Below, in pieces: positions 25,871-35,138 of a stretch of DNA of 64,000 nt. The DNA comes from Streptomyces xantholiticus (lineage in GTDB: Bacteria > Actinomycetota > Actinomycetes > Streptomycetales > Streptomycetaceae): assembly GCF_014651015.1 (NCBI RefSeq), contig NZ_BMWB01000024.1, forward strand, positions 1-64,000, read 5' to 3'. The translations under genes were made by a program, and so were the position numbers. Every line of letters starts with the position of its first letter. Position 1 is the first letter of the stretch. Under the pieces are notes generated by a model. That model searched no databases. It saw only the letters and a program-made list of their open reading frames with translations, and was not told the DNA's origin.

Positions 25871-27841
25871 ATGCGCATCCGTACCGATTTCCCGCACGAG
25901 ACGGTCCACGCGGATCTGCGTGTCCCGCTGCCGGACGGCACTCTCCTCCACGCACGCCTGTGGCGGCCGGTCACCGATGAGCCGGTGCCCGCACTGCTCG
26001 AGTACGCACCGCACCGGCTCACCGACGCGACGGTGGTGCGCGACGGCGAGCGCCACCCCTGGTACGCGGGCCACGGCTACGCCTCGGTACGGGTCGACCC
26101 GCGCGGCCACGGGAACAGCGGGGGCGTCCCCGGGGGCGAGTACGACGCGATCGAGCTCGCCGACGGCGTCGCTGTGATCGAGTGGCTGGCCCGGCAGCCG
26201 TGGTGCAACGGCCGGGTCGGGATGTTCGGGATCGGCCGGGGCGGCCGCACCGCGCTGCAGATCGCGGCGCTGGCCCCGGAGCCGCTGCGCGCCGTGGTGA
26301 TCGTGGACGCGACGGACGACCCGTACACGGGCGGCGGTCCCTACGCCGGCGGATGCGTCACCGGTCAGGGGCTGCACTCCACGGCCGCGGGCCGGCTCGC
26401 GCTCGCGGCCCGGCCCCCCGACCCGCTGCACACGGGGGACGAGTGGCTCGCGGTGTGGCTGGCACGGCTGGAGGCGCTGACGCCCGTCGTCCACACCTGG
26501 CTGGGCCATCAGCTGCGCGACGAGTACTGGCGCAGCGCCGGGGTCAGCGACGACACCGCCGCGGTGACGGCGGCCGTGCTGGCGGTGGGCGGACTGCACG
26601 GCCCGTGCCGGGACACGGTCCTCAGACTGGTCGAACGGCTGCCGGTGGACCGGGTCCGCGGGCTGATCGGGCCGTGGCCGCACCAGTACCCGGACCGGGC
26701 CACGGACCAGGGAGAGGCGATCGGCTTCCTCCAGGAGACGCTCCGCTGGTGGGACCAGTGGCTGAAGGACCGGGACACCGGAGTGCTGTCCGAGCCGCTG
26801 CTGCGCTGCCGGCTCGGGGCGGCCGAGCCGTCGCGGAGCCGGTGGGCGGGCGAAACCGCCTGGCCCTCTGAGCACATCACGGTCGTCCCCTACGCACTGG
26901 GCGGCGCCTCGGTCGTCGTCGGCTCCCCGCAGCACACCGGGGTGGACGCGGGACGCTTCCGGCCCACCGGGCACGAGGGTGACTTCCCGCCGGACCAGCG
27001 GGAGGAGGACGCCAGGTCGGTGTGCTTCGAGTTCCCCGTCGGCGAGGATGCGATCGGCGTCCTCGGCCGGCCCGGGGTCACGCTGCGGCTGCGCCCGGCG
27101 GGTCCGGGCGGCCTCGCCGTGGCCCGGCTCTGCGACATCGCCCCCGACGGTACGGCCACGCTCGTCACCCGCGGAGCGCTGAACCTGGCGGCCCGCAAGG
27201 GCCCGGAACGGGCGGTGCCCTGGCCCGCGGGCACCACGGAGGACGTGACCTTCGACCTGGCCACGGCCGGGCACGTCTTCGCACCGGGGCACCGCATCCG
27301 GCTCGCCGTCTCGTCCGCGTACTGGCCCTGGATCTGGCCGCACCCCGGCCCGGCGGGCTTCACGCTCGACCCGGCGGGCTCCCGGCTCGACCTGCCGGTC
27401 CGTGACCCGACGGACGGGAAGATCGACTTCGCCGAGCCCGAGCACGCTGAGCCGCCCGCGGTCGCCGTCCCGCAGACCCTCGACGAGCCGCGCCCGCGGC
27501 TGCTGCTCATCCGTGACGTGGCGGCCGGTCGCTGGACCCTGGAGGCGACGCCGCACCGGGGCGGCACCCACGTCCACCCGGACGGTCTGGAGTACAGCGA
27601 GGAGTGCCACGAGACCTACACGATCGAGGAGTCCGACCCGCTCTCCGCCCGTGCCCGCTCCGAGTGGACGATCCGGCTGCACCGGCCGGATCAGGCATGG
27701 GACGTCCGCATCTGGACGCGCTCCGAAATCGGCCTGGACGCGGCCGGTTTCGTCACCTCGGACGAGCTGGTGTGCCGGAGCGGCGACGAGATCGTCTTCC
27801 ACCGCACCTGGGAGAGACGCGTCGCCCGGACCGTCGGCTGA
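25871..27841 (+). CDS. CocE/NonD-family alpha/beta-hydrolase-like protein without the catalytic serine
   Basis: Cytoplasmic 656-aa protein with the full CocE/NonD layout: an alpha/beta-hydrolase domain (residues about 10-290, with DPRGHGNSGGVPGGEYD), a cap, and a C-terminal jelly-roll domain (about 330-560, FDLATAGHVFAPGHRIRLAVSS). An extra C-terminal segment of about 90 residues follows. Family members carry Ser in the nucleophile elbow (GxSxGG); here it reads GIGRGG with Gly122 in the serine position, verified at the codon level (GGC at 26234). The His of GPWPH is kept at residue 271. The ordinary X-Pro peptidase or esterase reaction is therefore unlikely, and it may be a binding protein. 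ATG 25871 is the chosen start. Confidence 0.85.
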   Translation: MRIRTDFPHETVHADLRVPLPDGTLLHARLWRPVTDEPVPALLEYAPHRLTDATVVRDGERHPWYAGHGYASVRVDPRGHGNSGGVPGGEYDAIELADGVAVIEWLARQPWCNGRVGMFGIGRGGRTALQIAALAPEPLRAVVIVDATDDPYTGGGPYAGGCVTGQGLHSTAAGRLALAARPPDPLHTGDEWLAVWLARLEALTPVVHTWLGHQLRDEYWRSAGVSDDTAAVTAAVLAVGGLHGPCRDTVLRLVERLPVDRVRGLIGPWPHQYPDRATDQGEAIGFLQETLRWWDQWLKDRDTGVLSEPLLRCRLGAAEPSRSRWAGETAWPSEHITVVPYALGGASVVVGSPQHTGVDAGRFRPTGHEGDFPPDQREEDARSVCFEFPVGEDAIGVLGRPGVTLRLRPAGPGGLAVARLCDIAPDGTATLVTRGALNLAARKGPERAVPWPAGTTEDVTFDLATAGHVFAPGHRIRLAVSSAYWPWIWPHPGPAGFTLDPAGSRLDLPVRDPTDGKIDFAEPEHAEPPAVAVPQTLDEPRPRLLLIRDVAAGRWTLEATPHRGGTHVHPDGLEYSEECHETYTIEESDPLSARARSEWTIRLHRPDQAWDVRIWTRSEIGLDAAGFVTSDELVCRSGDEIVFHRTWERRVARTVG

Positions 27842-27924
27842 ACCGGCCGCCGGGCGCACTGCCCCGGCGGCCGGGCCGCCACGTAACGTGTCCTCCACAT
27901 CCGTGGAAAGCGAGGCAAGCACCG

Positions 27925-29151
27925 ATGTCCGAGCAGAGCCCGCTCGATCTCGCCGAGGGCGACCCCTTCGGCCCGCACAACCTTCCGTACGGCGTCTTCA
28001 CCACGGCCGACGAACCGGACCGTCGGCGGCTCGGCGTCCGGATCGGGAACCATGTGCTCGACGCCGGGGCCGCCGCCCACGCACTCGGCTCCCCCTACGC
28101 CGGCCTGCTGGCGCAGCCGAGCCTCAACCCGCTGCTGTCGGCCGGGCGTACGGCGTGGCGCGATGTGCGCAGGGCGATCACCGCCTGGCTCACCGTGCCT
28201 GCGCACCGGCCGGACATGGAGCCGCTGCTGCACCCGCTGGGCGCCGTGACGATGCACCTGCCGTACGAGGTGGCGGACTACGTCGACTTCTACGCGAGCG
28301 AGCACCACGCCACCAACGTGGGCCGGATCTTCCGCCCGGACGGCGACGCCCTCACACCGAACTGGAAGCATCTGCCCATCGGTTACCACGGCCGGTCCGG
28401 CACCGTCGTAGTCTCCGGCACCGACGTCGTGCGGCCGTCCGGCCAGCGGAAGGCGCCCGCCGACGCCTCGCCGGTGTTCGGCCCCTCGGTGAAGCTCGAC
28501 ATCGAGGCCGAGGTCGGCTTCCTCGTCGGCACGCCCTCCCGGCCGGGCAGTCCGGTGGCTCTCGGGGACTTCCGCGACCATGTCTTCGGGATGTTCCTGC
28601 TCAACGACTGGTCGGCGCGCGACATCCAGGCGTGGGAGTACGTGCCGCTCGGCCCGTTCCTCGGCAAGTCCTTCGCCACCTCCGTCGCCGCCTGGGTGAC
28701 CCCGCTGGAGGCGCTGGACGCGGCCAGGACCGCACCGCCCGCCCGTGACGTCGAACTGCTGCCGTACCTCGACGACTCCGAGGCGGAGGAGCCGGGCGGC
28801 TTCGACGTACGGATCTCGGTCGCGATCAACGGCCAGGTCGTCGCGGAACCGCCGTTCGCCACGATGTACTGGACGGCCGCCCAGCAGCTGGCCCACATGA
28901 CGGTCAACGGCGCCTCGCTGCGGACGGGCGACGTGTACGGCTCCGGCACCGTCAGCGGCCCCGAAGTGAACCAGCGCGGCTCACTGCTGGAGCTCACCTG
29001 GAACGGCCGCGACGCGTTCGAATTGCCGGAGGGCAAGCGGACGTTCCTGGAGGACGGTGACGAGGTGACCATGACCGCCTGGGCGCCCGGCCCGGACGGC
29101 GTACGGGTCGGGTTCGGCGAGGTCACCGGCCGGATCGTGCCCGCCGTCTGA
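27925..29151 (+). CDS. fahA: Fumarylacetoacetase
   Basis: Last enzyme of tyrosine/homogentisate breakdown: it splits fumarylacetoacetate into fumarate and acetoacetate. The protein is 408 aa, near the usual 400-430. The N-terminal SH3-like domain (PYGVFTTADEPDRRRLGVRIGNHVLD) precedes the FAH fold. Catalytic and metal residues are visible in DFYASEHHATNVGRIFRP, KHLPIGYHGR, DIEAEVGFLVG and LNDWSARDIQAWEY. ATG 27925 follows GAGGCAAG by a few nt. It lies 83 bp after the CocE-like gene on the same strand. Tyrosine genes upstream in the pathway are not in this window. Confidence 0.96.
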   Translation: MSEQSPLDLAEGDPFGPHNLPYGVFTTADEPDRRRLGVRIGNHVLDAGAAAHALGSPYAGLLAQPSLNPLLSAGRTAWRDVRRAITAWLTVPAHRPDMEPLLHPLGAVTMHLPYEVADYVDFYASEHHATNVGRIFRPDGDALTPNWKHLPIGYHGRSGTVVVSGTDVVRPSGQRKAPADASPVFGPSVKLDIEAEVGFLVGTPSRPGSPVALGDFRDHVFGMFLLNDWSARDIQAWEYVPLGPFLGKSFATSVAAWVTPLEALDAARTAPPARDVELLPYLDDSEAEEPGGFDVRISVAINGQVVAEPPFATMYWTAAQQLAHMTVNGASLRTGDVYGSGTVSGPEVNQRGSLLELTWNGRDAFELPEGKRTFLEDGDEVTMTAWAPGPDGVRVGFGEVTGRIVPAV

Positions 29152-29157
29152 TCCGCC

Positions 29158-29198
29158 CCGTCCGGGGTCCCTCTCCTCGGCGGGAGGGGCCCGGACGG
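29158..29198 (+). terminator. Hairpin between convergent genes (bidirectional terminator)
   Basis: CCGTCCGGG with CCCTC pairs with GAGGG and CCCGGACGG across a 10-nt loop, starting 7 nt after the fumarylacetoacetase stop and ending 27 nt from the stop of the opposing gene. Confidence 0.7.
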
Positions 29199-29224
29199 CG
29201 GCCACGGCCTCTGCGGCCCGCCCG

Positions 29225-29518
29225 TCAGCTGTTCACGAGCCTGGCCACGAGCGCGAACGACCCGCCGGCCAGCACGAACAGCGCGAACGCCGCCTTCCAC
29301 GGACGGCGCCCGCGCACCACGTCCCGGGCCGCCCCGGCGATCGCGAAGACCGCGCAGATCACGCCGGGTCCACCGACCACCGCCGCGGTCCAGTACGCCC
29401 AGGCGTGCTCCCCGAGGAAGCGGAGCAACAGCAGGGCGGGGACCAGGAACCCGAGCGGCCAGGTGTGGTCGGCGCCGGGCTCCTTCGCCGCCTCGGCCCG
29501 GATCTGCTGCTCGGTCAT
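29225..29518 (-). CDS. Small membrane protein of unknown function downstream of nuoN
   Basis: A 97-aa protein with three hydrophobic segments (about residues 18-35, 38-60 and 73-93) and a short charged N-terminus (MTEQQIRAEAAKEP). ATG 29518 has AGGGGGAG 4 nt upstream. It lies beyond the terminator of the nuo operon, so it likely has its own promoter or depends on read-through. The family is not recognised. Conservation beside nuo would have to be shown before any link to complex I is claimed. Confidence 0.7.
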   Translation of the reverse strand: MTEQQIRAEAAKEPGADHTWPLGFLVPALLLLRFLGEHAWAYWTAAVVGGPGVICAVFAIAGAARDVVRGRRPWKAAFALFVLAGGSFALVARLVNS

Positions 29519-29601
29519 GACTCCCCCTTGGTCGAGGCCGTCGGCCCTTGGCTCCACGCCGGAAGGACGCCTCGCGGCGTGGGTGGGTTGCCCGGACATG
29601 C

Positions 29602-29638
29602 CGAAGGTCCGGCCTCTCCCCCGAGGAGACGCCGGACC
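29602..29638 (-). terminator. Terminator of the nuoA-N operon
   Basis: AAGGTCCGGC and GCCGGACCTT form a 10-bp perfect stem with a 17-nt loop, about 17 nt beyond the nuoN stop. Confidence 0.8.
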
Positions 29639-29654
29639 TTCGCGCTGTGCGGCG

Positions 29655-31310
29655 TCAGCGCACGAACACGCCCGCCTGGCTCGCCAGGTCCAGGAAGTAC
29701 TGGGGAGCGAGGCCGAGCACCAGCGTCACCGCGACGCCGACGCCGATCGCCGTCATCGTCAGCGGCGAGGGGACGGCGACCGTGGGGCCCTCCGGCTTCG
29801 GCTCGCTGAAGAACATCAGCACGATGACCCGGATGTAGAAGAACGCGGCGATCGCGGAGGAGATCACACCCACCACGACCAGCGCGGCCGCGCCGCCGTC
29901 CGCCGCCGCCTTGAACACGGCGAACTTGCCGGCGAAGCCCGACGTCAGCGGGATGCCGGCGAACGACAGCAGGAACACCGCGAAGACGGCCGCCACCAGC
30001 GGTGAACGCCGCCCGAGCCCCGCCCACTTGGACAGATGCGTCGCCTCGCCGCCCGCGTCGCGCACCAGGGTGACGACGGCGAACGCGCCGATCGTCACGA
30101 AGGAGTACACGAGCAGGTAGAAGAGGACGGACGAGATGCCCTCGGGCGTCGCGGCGATCACACCGGCGAGGATGAAGCCGGCGTGCGCGATGGAGGAGTA
30201 CGCCAGCAGTCGCTTGATGTCGGTCTGGGTGATGGCGACGATCGCACCGCCCAGCATGGTGACGATTGCGACGGCCCACATGACCGGCCGCCAGTCCCAG
30301 GTGAGGCCCGGCAGCACCACGTACAGCAGGCGCAGCAGCGCGCCGAAAGCGGCGACCTTGGTGGCAGCGGCCATGAAGCCGGTGACCGGGGTAGGTGCGC
30401 CCTGGTAGACGTCGGGCGTCCACATGTGGAACGGCACGGCACCGACCTTGAACAGCAGGCCCACGAGGATCATCGCGCCGCCGATCAGCAGCAGCGCGTC
30501 GTTGCCCATGGTGTCGGCCAGCGCCGGGTCGATGGTGCGGACGCTGCCCTCGACGACGTCGGCGATCCGGGCGTACGAGACGGATCCCGCGTAGCCGTAG
30601 ACCAGGGCGATGCCGAACAGCAGGAACGCGGAGGAGAACGCCCCGAGCAGGAAGTACTTCACCGCGGCCTCCTGCGACATGAGCCGCTTGCGGCGGGCCA
30701 CCGCGCACAGGAGGTAGAGCGGCAGGGAGAAGACCTCGAGCGCGATGAACAGCGTCAGCAGGTCGTTGGCCGCCGGGAAGACCAGCATGCCGGTGACGGC
30801 GAAGAGCGCGAGCGGAAACACCTCGGTGGTGGTGAACCCCGCCTTGACCGCGGCCTTCTCATGGTCGCTGCCCGGTACGGCGGCGGACTCCGCCGCGAAC
30901 GAGTCGATGCGGTTGCCGTGTGCCGCCGGGTCGAGCCGGCGCTCGGCGAAGGTGAAGACCGCGACCAGCGAGGCCAGCAGGATGGTGCCCTGCAGGAACA
31001 GCGCCGGGCCGTCGACCGCGATGGCGCCCATCGCCGCGATCTGCGCCTCGGTGGTGGCGTAGCCGCCGGCGGCGAGCCCGACGACCGCCGCGAAGGCGGC
31101 CGTGAGCGCGACGACGGCGAGGAACACCTGCGTGTGGTACCGGGCACGGCGCGGGACGAAGGCCTCGACGAGGATGCCCAAGACCGCCGCGCCGACGACG
31201 ATCAGCGCGGGCGCCAGTTGTGCGTACTCGATGTGGGGCGTGGGGATCCGGCCGAACGGCTCGACCTCCGCCGCCGTTGTCCACAGGCTGTGGACAGCTG
31301 TAGCGCTCAC
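29655..31310 (-). CDS. nuoN: NADH-quinone oxidoreductase subunit N
   Basis: Antiporter-like proton-pumping subunit of complex I, 551 aa with about 14 membrane helices. Functional residues seen are the Glu of IALEVFSLPLYLL, the Lys of LLFKVGAVPFHMW, the central Lys/His cluster in TQTDIKRLLAYSSIAHAG and the Lys of SGFAGKFAVFKAA. A loop of about 60 residues (RLDPAAHGNRIDSFAAESAA) inserted near residues 125-155 is an actinobacterial-looking addition. GTG 31310 overlaps the nuoM stop by 4 bp. It is the last gene of the operon. Confidence 0.97.
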   Translation of the reverse strand: MSATAVHSLWTTAAEVEPFGRIPTPHIEYAQLAPALIVVGAAVLGILVEAFVPRRARYHTQVFLAVVALTAAFAAVVGLAAGGYATTEAQIAAMGAIAVDGPALFLQGTILLASLVAVFTFAERRLDPAAHGNRIDSFAAESAAVPGSDHEKAAVKAGFTTTEVFPLALFAVTGMLVFPAANDLLTLFIALEVFSLPLYLLCAVARRKRLMSQEAAVKYFLLGAFSSAFLLFGIALVYGYAGSVSYARIADVVEGSVRTIDPALADTMGNDALLLIGGAMILVGLLFKVGAVPFHMWTPDVYQGAPTPVTGFMAAATKVAAFGALLRLLYVVLPGLTWDWRPVMWAVAIVTMLGGAIVAITQTDIKRLLAYSSIAHAGFILAGVIAATPEGISSVLFYLLVYSFVTIGAFAVVTLVRDAGGEATHLSKWAGLGRRSPLVAAVFAVFLLSFAGIPLTSGFAGKFAVFKAAADGGAAALVVVGVISSAIAAFFYIRVIVLMFFSEPKPEGPTVAVPSPLTMTAIGVGVAVTLVLGLAPQYFLDLASQAGVFVR

Positions 31311-32878
31311 TTGGCTGCCTCCACATCGGGCCGGGGGTCCTGCTTCTGAACGTCGGACATCGTGTGCTCCACGGCCGGGTCGATGATCTCCGTCAGCGGC
31401 TTCGGGAAGACACCAAGGAAGATCAGCAGGGCGATCAACGGGGCGACGACCGCCAGTTCACGTGCCTTCAGATCCGGCATCGTCCGCACCTCGGCCTTCA
31501 CCGGGCCGGTCATCGTCCGCTGGTAGAGGACGAGGGTGTAGAGCGCGGCGAGCACGATGCCGACGGTCGCGATGATCCCTACGACCGGATAGGCGGCGAA
31601 CGCGCCGACCAGGACAAGGAATTCACTGACGAAGGGAGCGAGCCCCGGCAGTGAGAGAGTGGCCAGGCCGCCGATCAGGAAGGTGCCCGCGAGCACCGGC
31701 GCGACCTTCTGCACACCGCCGTAGTCGGCGATGAGCCGCGAGCCGCGCCGCGAGATCAGGAAGCCGGCCACCAGCATCAGCGCCGCCGTGGACAGTCCGT
31801 GGTTGACCATGTAGAGCGTCGCACCGGACTGCCCCTGGCTGGTCATCACGAAGATGCCCAGGATGATGAAGCCGAAGTGGGATACCGAGGCGTACGCGAT
31901 CAGGCGCTTGATGTCGCGCTGGCCGACCGCGAGCAGCGCACCGTAGACGATGCTGATCAGCGCAAGCACCAGGATCACCGGAGTGGCCCACTTCGAGGCC
32001 TCCGGGAACAACTGGAGGCAGAAGCGCAGCATCGCGAACGTGCCGACCTTGTCGACGACCGCCGTGATCAGCACCGCGACCGGGGCGGTGGCCTCTCCCA
32101 TGGCGTTGGGCAGCCAGGTGTGCAGCGGCCACAGCGGCGCCTTGATCGCGAAGGCGAAGAAGAAGCCGAGGAACAGCAGCCGCTCGGTGGTGGTCGCCAT
32201 CTCCAGTTCGCCGCTCGCGCGGGCCTGAGCGATCTCGGAGAGCGAGAAGCTGCCCGCGACCACGTAGAGACCGATGACCGCGGCCAGCATGATCAGTCCG
32301 CCGACCAGGTTGTAGAGCAGGAACTTCACGGCCGCGTAGGATCGTTGTGCCGCCGCGTTCTCTTCGGTGCCGGAGTGGGCACGGTCGCCGAAGCCGCCGA
32401 TGAGGAAGTACATCGGGATGAGCATGGCTTCGAACAGGATGTAGAAGAGGAAGACGTCGGTGGCCTCGAAGGAGAGGATCACCATCGCCTCGACCATCAG
32501 GATCAGGGCGAAGAAGCCCTGGGTCGGCCGCCAGCGCGAAGAGCGGGTCTCCAGAGGGTCGGCATCGTGCCAGCCCGCGAGGATCACGAACGGGATCAGC
32601 AGCGCGGTCAGCGCCACCATCACGACCCCGATGCCGTCCACCCCGAGTTCGTAGCGGACGCCGAAGTCGGCGATCCAGGCGTGGGACTCGGTGAGCTGGT
32701 AGCGGTCGCCGCCGGGCTCGAACCGCACGAGCACGATCGCGGCCAGGACGAGCGTGGCGAGCGAGAAGAGCAGTGCCAGCCACTTGGCGGCGGCCCTCCT
32801 CGCGGCAGGAACGGCGGCGGTGGCGATGGCGCCCACCGCCGGGAGCACCGCCGTGGCCGTCAGAATCGGGAACGACAT
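31307..32878 (-). CDS. nuoM: NADH-quinone oxidoreductase subunit M
   Basis: Antiporter-like proton-pumping subunit, 523 aa and about 14 helices. The helix-5 Glu appears in YILFEAMLIPMY, the helix-7 Lys in FAFAIKAPLWPLHTW, the central channel residues in GQRDIKRLIAYASVSHFG and the helix-12 Glu in APFVSEFLVLVG, so all proton-path residues are present. ATG 32878 follows the nuoL stop with only a 1-bp gap (TGAGATG). The C-terminal about 20 residues are a charged soluble tail. Confidence 0.97.
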   Translation of the reverse strand: MSFPILTATAVLPAVGAIATAAVPAARRAAAKWLALLFSLATLVLAAIVLVRFEPGGDRYQLTESHAWIADFGVRYELGVDGIGVVMVALTALLIPFVILAGWHDADPLETRSSRWRPTQGFFALILMVEAMVILSFEATDVFLFYILFEAMLIPMYFLIGGFGDRAHSGTEENAAAQRSYAAVKFLLYNLVGGLIMLAAVIGLYVVAGSFSLSEIAQARASGELEMATTTERLLFLGFFFAFAIKAPLWPLHTWLPNAMGEATAPVAVLITAVVDKVGTFAMLRFCLQLFPEASKWATPVILVLALISIVYGALLAVGQRDIKRLIAYASVSHFGFIILGIFVMTSQGQSGATLYMVNHGLSTAALMLVAGFLISRRGSRLIADYGGVQKVAPVLAGTFLIGGLATLSLPGLAPFVSEFLVLVGAFAAYPVVGIIATVGIVLAALYTLVLYQRTMTGPVKAEVRTMPDLKARELAVVAPLIALLIFLGVFPKPLTEIIDPAVEHTMSDVQKQDPRPDVEAAK

Positions 32879-32879
32879 C

Positions 32880-34823
32880 TCAGACCCCCCTCATCAGCAG
32901 GGTCGCGGCGATCAGGATCGCCGTACCGCCGAACATCGAGACCGCGTAGCTGCGGGCGTAGCCGTTCTGCAGTTTGCGCAGCCGGCCGGAGAGCCCGCCG
33001 AACGAGGCGGCCGTGCCGTTCACCACGCCGTCGACCAGGGTGTGGTCGACATAGACCAGGGACCGGGTGAGGTGCTCGCCGCCGCGAACCAGGACCACGT
33101 GGTTGAAGTCGTCCTGGAGGAGATCGCGGCGGGCCGCCCGGGTGAGCAGCGAGCCGCGCGGCGCGGTCACCGGGACCGGTCGGCGACCGTACATCACCCA
33201 CGCGATGGCGACACCGATGAGCAGCACCACGACCGTCGAGGCCGTGATCGCCGGGACGCTGATCACCGGGTGCGGGTGCTCGAACTGCGTGACCGGCTCC
33301 AGCCAGGTCACAAAGGCCTCGTTCAGGCTGAAGAGGCCGCCCGCGAAGACGGAACCGAAGGCGAGCACGATCATCGGGATCGTCATCGACCTGGGCGACT
33401 CGTGCGGGTGCGGCATCTCGCCCGGGGTCACGTCGACCCCGGGCTCGACGCTCGCGGTCCTGTCCGGGTCGGGCGCCGGCTGCCAGCGCTTCTCACCGAA
33501 GAAGGTCAGGATCATCACTCGGGTCATGTAGAACGCGGTGATGCCGGCGCCGAGCAGGGCCACTCCGCCGAAGATCCAGCCGCGGATGCCGTCGTCGTAG
33601 GCGAATGCCGCCTCGATGATCTTGTCCTTGGACCAGAAGCCCGACAGGCCCGGGAAACCGATGATCGCCAGATAGCCGAGGCCGAAGGTGACGAAGGTGA
33701 TCGGCATGTATGTGCGCAGACCGCCGTACTTGCGCATGTCCACCTCGTCGTTCATGCCGTGCATGACCGAACCGGCACCGAGGAACAGCCCCGCCTTGAA
33801 GAAGCCGTGCGTCACCAGGTGCATGATCGCGAAGGCGTATCCGATCGGGCCGAGACCGGCCGCGAGGATCATGTAGCCGATCTGCGACATCGTCGAACCG
33901 GCCAGTGCCTTCTTGATGTCGTCCTTCGCGCAACCGACGATCGCACCGAAGAGGAGCGTGACCGCACCGACGATCACGACCGCGAGCTGCGCGTCCGGGG
34001 CGGCGTTGAAGATCGCGCCGGAGCGGACGATCAGATAGACGCCCGCGGTGACCATGGTGGCCGCGTGGATCAGGGCGGAGACCGGGGTCGGGCCCTCCAT
34101 CGCGTCGCCGAGCCAGGACTGCAGCGGCACCTGGGCCGACTTTCCGCAAGCGGCCAGCAGCAGCATCAGGCCGATGGCCGTCAGCATGCCCTCGCTGGTG
34201 TCCGACGTGGACTCCAGCACCGGGCCGAAGGCGAAGGTGCCGAAGGTGGTGAACATCAGCATGATCGCGATCGACAGGCCCATGTCGCCGACGCGGTTGA
34301 CGAGGAATGCCTTCTTCGCCGCGGTCGCCGCGCTGGGCTTGTGCTGCCAGAAGCCGATGAGCAGGTAGGACGCGAGACCGACGCCCTCCCAGCCCATGTA
34401 CAGCAGCAGGTAGTTGTCGGCGAGGACCAGCAGGAGCATCGCCGCGAGGAAGAGGTTGAGGTAGCCGAAGAAGCGGCGGCGCCGCTCGTCGTGCTCCATG
34501 TAACCGATCGAGTAGATGTGGATCAGGGTGCCCACACCGGTGATCAGCAGGACGAAGGTCATCGACAGCTGGTCGAGCTGGAAGGCGATGTCCGCCTGGA
34601 AGCCCTCCACGGGGACCCAGCTGAACAGCCTCTGGTGCAGGGCGCGTTCCTCCGCGCCCTTGCCCAGCATGTCCGCGAACAGCACCGCGCCGATGACGAA
34701 CGAGGCGGCGGCGAGCAGCGTGCCCAGCCAGTGGCCCGTCCGATCGAGGCGGCGTCCGCCGCAGAGCAGGACCGCCGCTCCGAGCAGTGGCGCCGCGACC
34801 AGCAGCGCAATCAGGTTCTCCAC
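32880..34823 (-). CDS. nuoL: NADH-quinone oxidoreductase subunit L
   Basis: Distal antiporter-like subunit of the membrane arm, 647 aa, with the long C-terminal lateral helix region expected for NuoL. Key residues are the Glu of LLYMGWEGVGLASYLL, the Lys of ACGKSAQVPLQSWLGDAMEGPTP, the central CAKDDIKKALAGSTMSQIGYM and the Lys of FWSKDKIIEAA. A soluble loop at about residues 455-500 precedes the last helices. GTG 34823 lies 15 nt after nuoK. Confidence 0.97.
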   Translation of the reverse strand: MENLIALLVAAPLLGAAVLLCGGRRLDRTGHWLGTLLAAASFVIGAVLFADMLGKGAEERALHQRLFSWVPVEGFQADIAFQLDQLSMTFVLLITGVGTLIHIYSIGYMEHDERRRRFFGYLNLFLAAMLLLVLADNYLLLYMGWEGVGLASYLLIGFWQHKPSAATAAKKAFLVNRVGDMGLSIAIMLMFTTFGTFAFGPVLESTSDTSEGMLTAIGLMLLLAACGKSAQVPLQSWLGDAMEGPTPVSALIHAATMVTAGVYLIVRSGAIFNAAPDAQLAVVIVGAVTLLFGAIVGCAKDDIKKALAGSTMSQIGYMILAAGLGPIGYAFAIMHLVTHGFFKAGLFLGAGSVMHGMNDEVDMRKYGGLRTYMPITFVTFGLGYLAIIGFPGLSGFWSKDKIIEAAFAYDDGIRGWIFGGVALLGAGITAFYMTRVMILTFFGEKRWQPAPDPDRTASVEPGVDVTPGEMPHPHESPRSMTIPMIVLAFGSVFAGGLFSLNEAFVTWLEPVTQFEHPHPVISVPAITASTVVVLLIGVAIAWVMYGRRPVPVTAPRGSLLTRAARRDLLQDDFNHVVLVRGGEHLTRSLVYVDHTLVDGVVNGTAASFGGLSGRLRKLQNGYARSYAVSMFGGTAILIAATLLMRGV

Positions 34824-34838
34824 GATTCTTCCGACCCC

Positions 34839-35138
34839 TTACAGCTTCATCAGGCTGGCGTCGTCGACCGAGGCCGAGTGGCGGGAACGGAACAGCGACA
34901 CGATGATCGCGAGCCCGACCACGACCTCGGCGGCGGCGACGACCATCGTGAAGAACGCGATGATCTGGCCGTCGAGATTGCCGTGCATGCGGGAGAAGGC
35001 GACGAACGCGAGGTTGCAGGCGTTGAGCATCAGCTCGATGCACATGAACACCACGATCGCGTTCCGCCGGATCAGGACTCCTGCCGCGCCGATGGTGAAC
35101 AGCAGGGCGGCGAGATAGAGGTAGTTGACCGGATTCAC
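34839..35138 (-). CDS. nuoK: NADH-quinone oxidoreductase subunit K
   Basis: Three-helix membrane subunit of 99 aa, the normal length. The two buried glutamates needed for proton transfer are in FMCIELMLNACNL and VVAAAEVVVGLAI. GTG 35138 overlaps the nuoJ stop by 4 bp. The last about 17 residues are a short polar tail. Confidence 0.97.
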   Translation of the reverse strand: MNPVNYLYLAALLFTIGAAGVLIRRNAIVVFMCIELMLNACNLAFVAFSRMHGNLDGQIIAFFTMVVAAAEVVVGLAIIVSLFRSRHSASVDDASLMKL

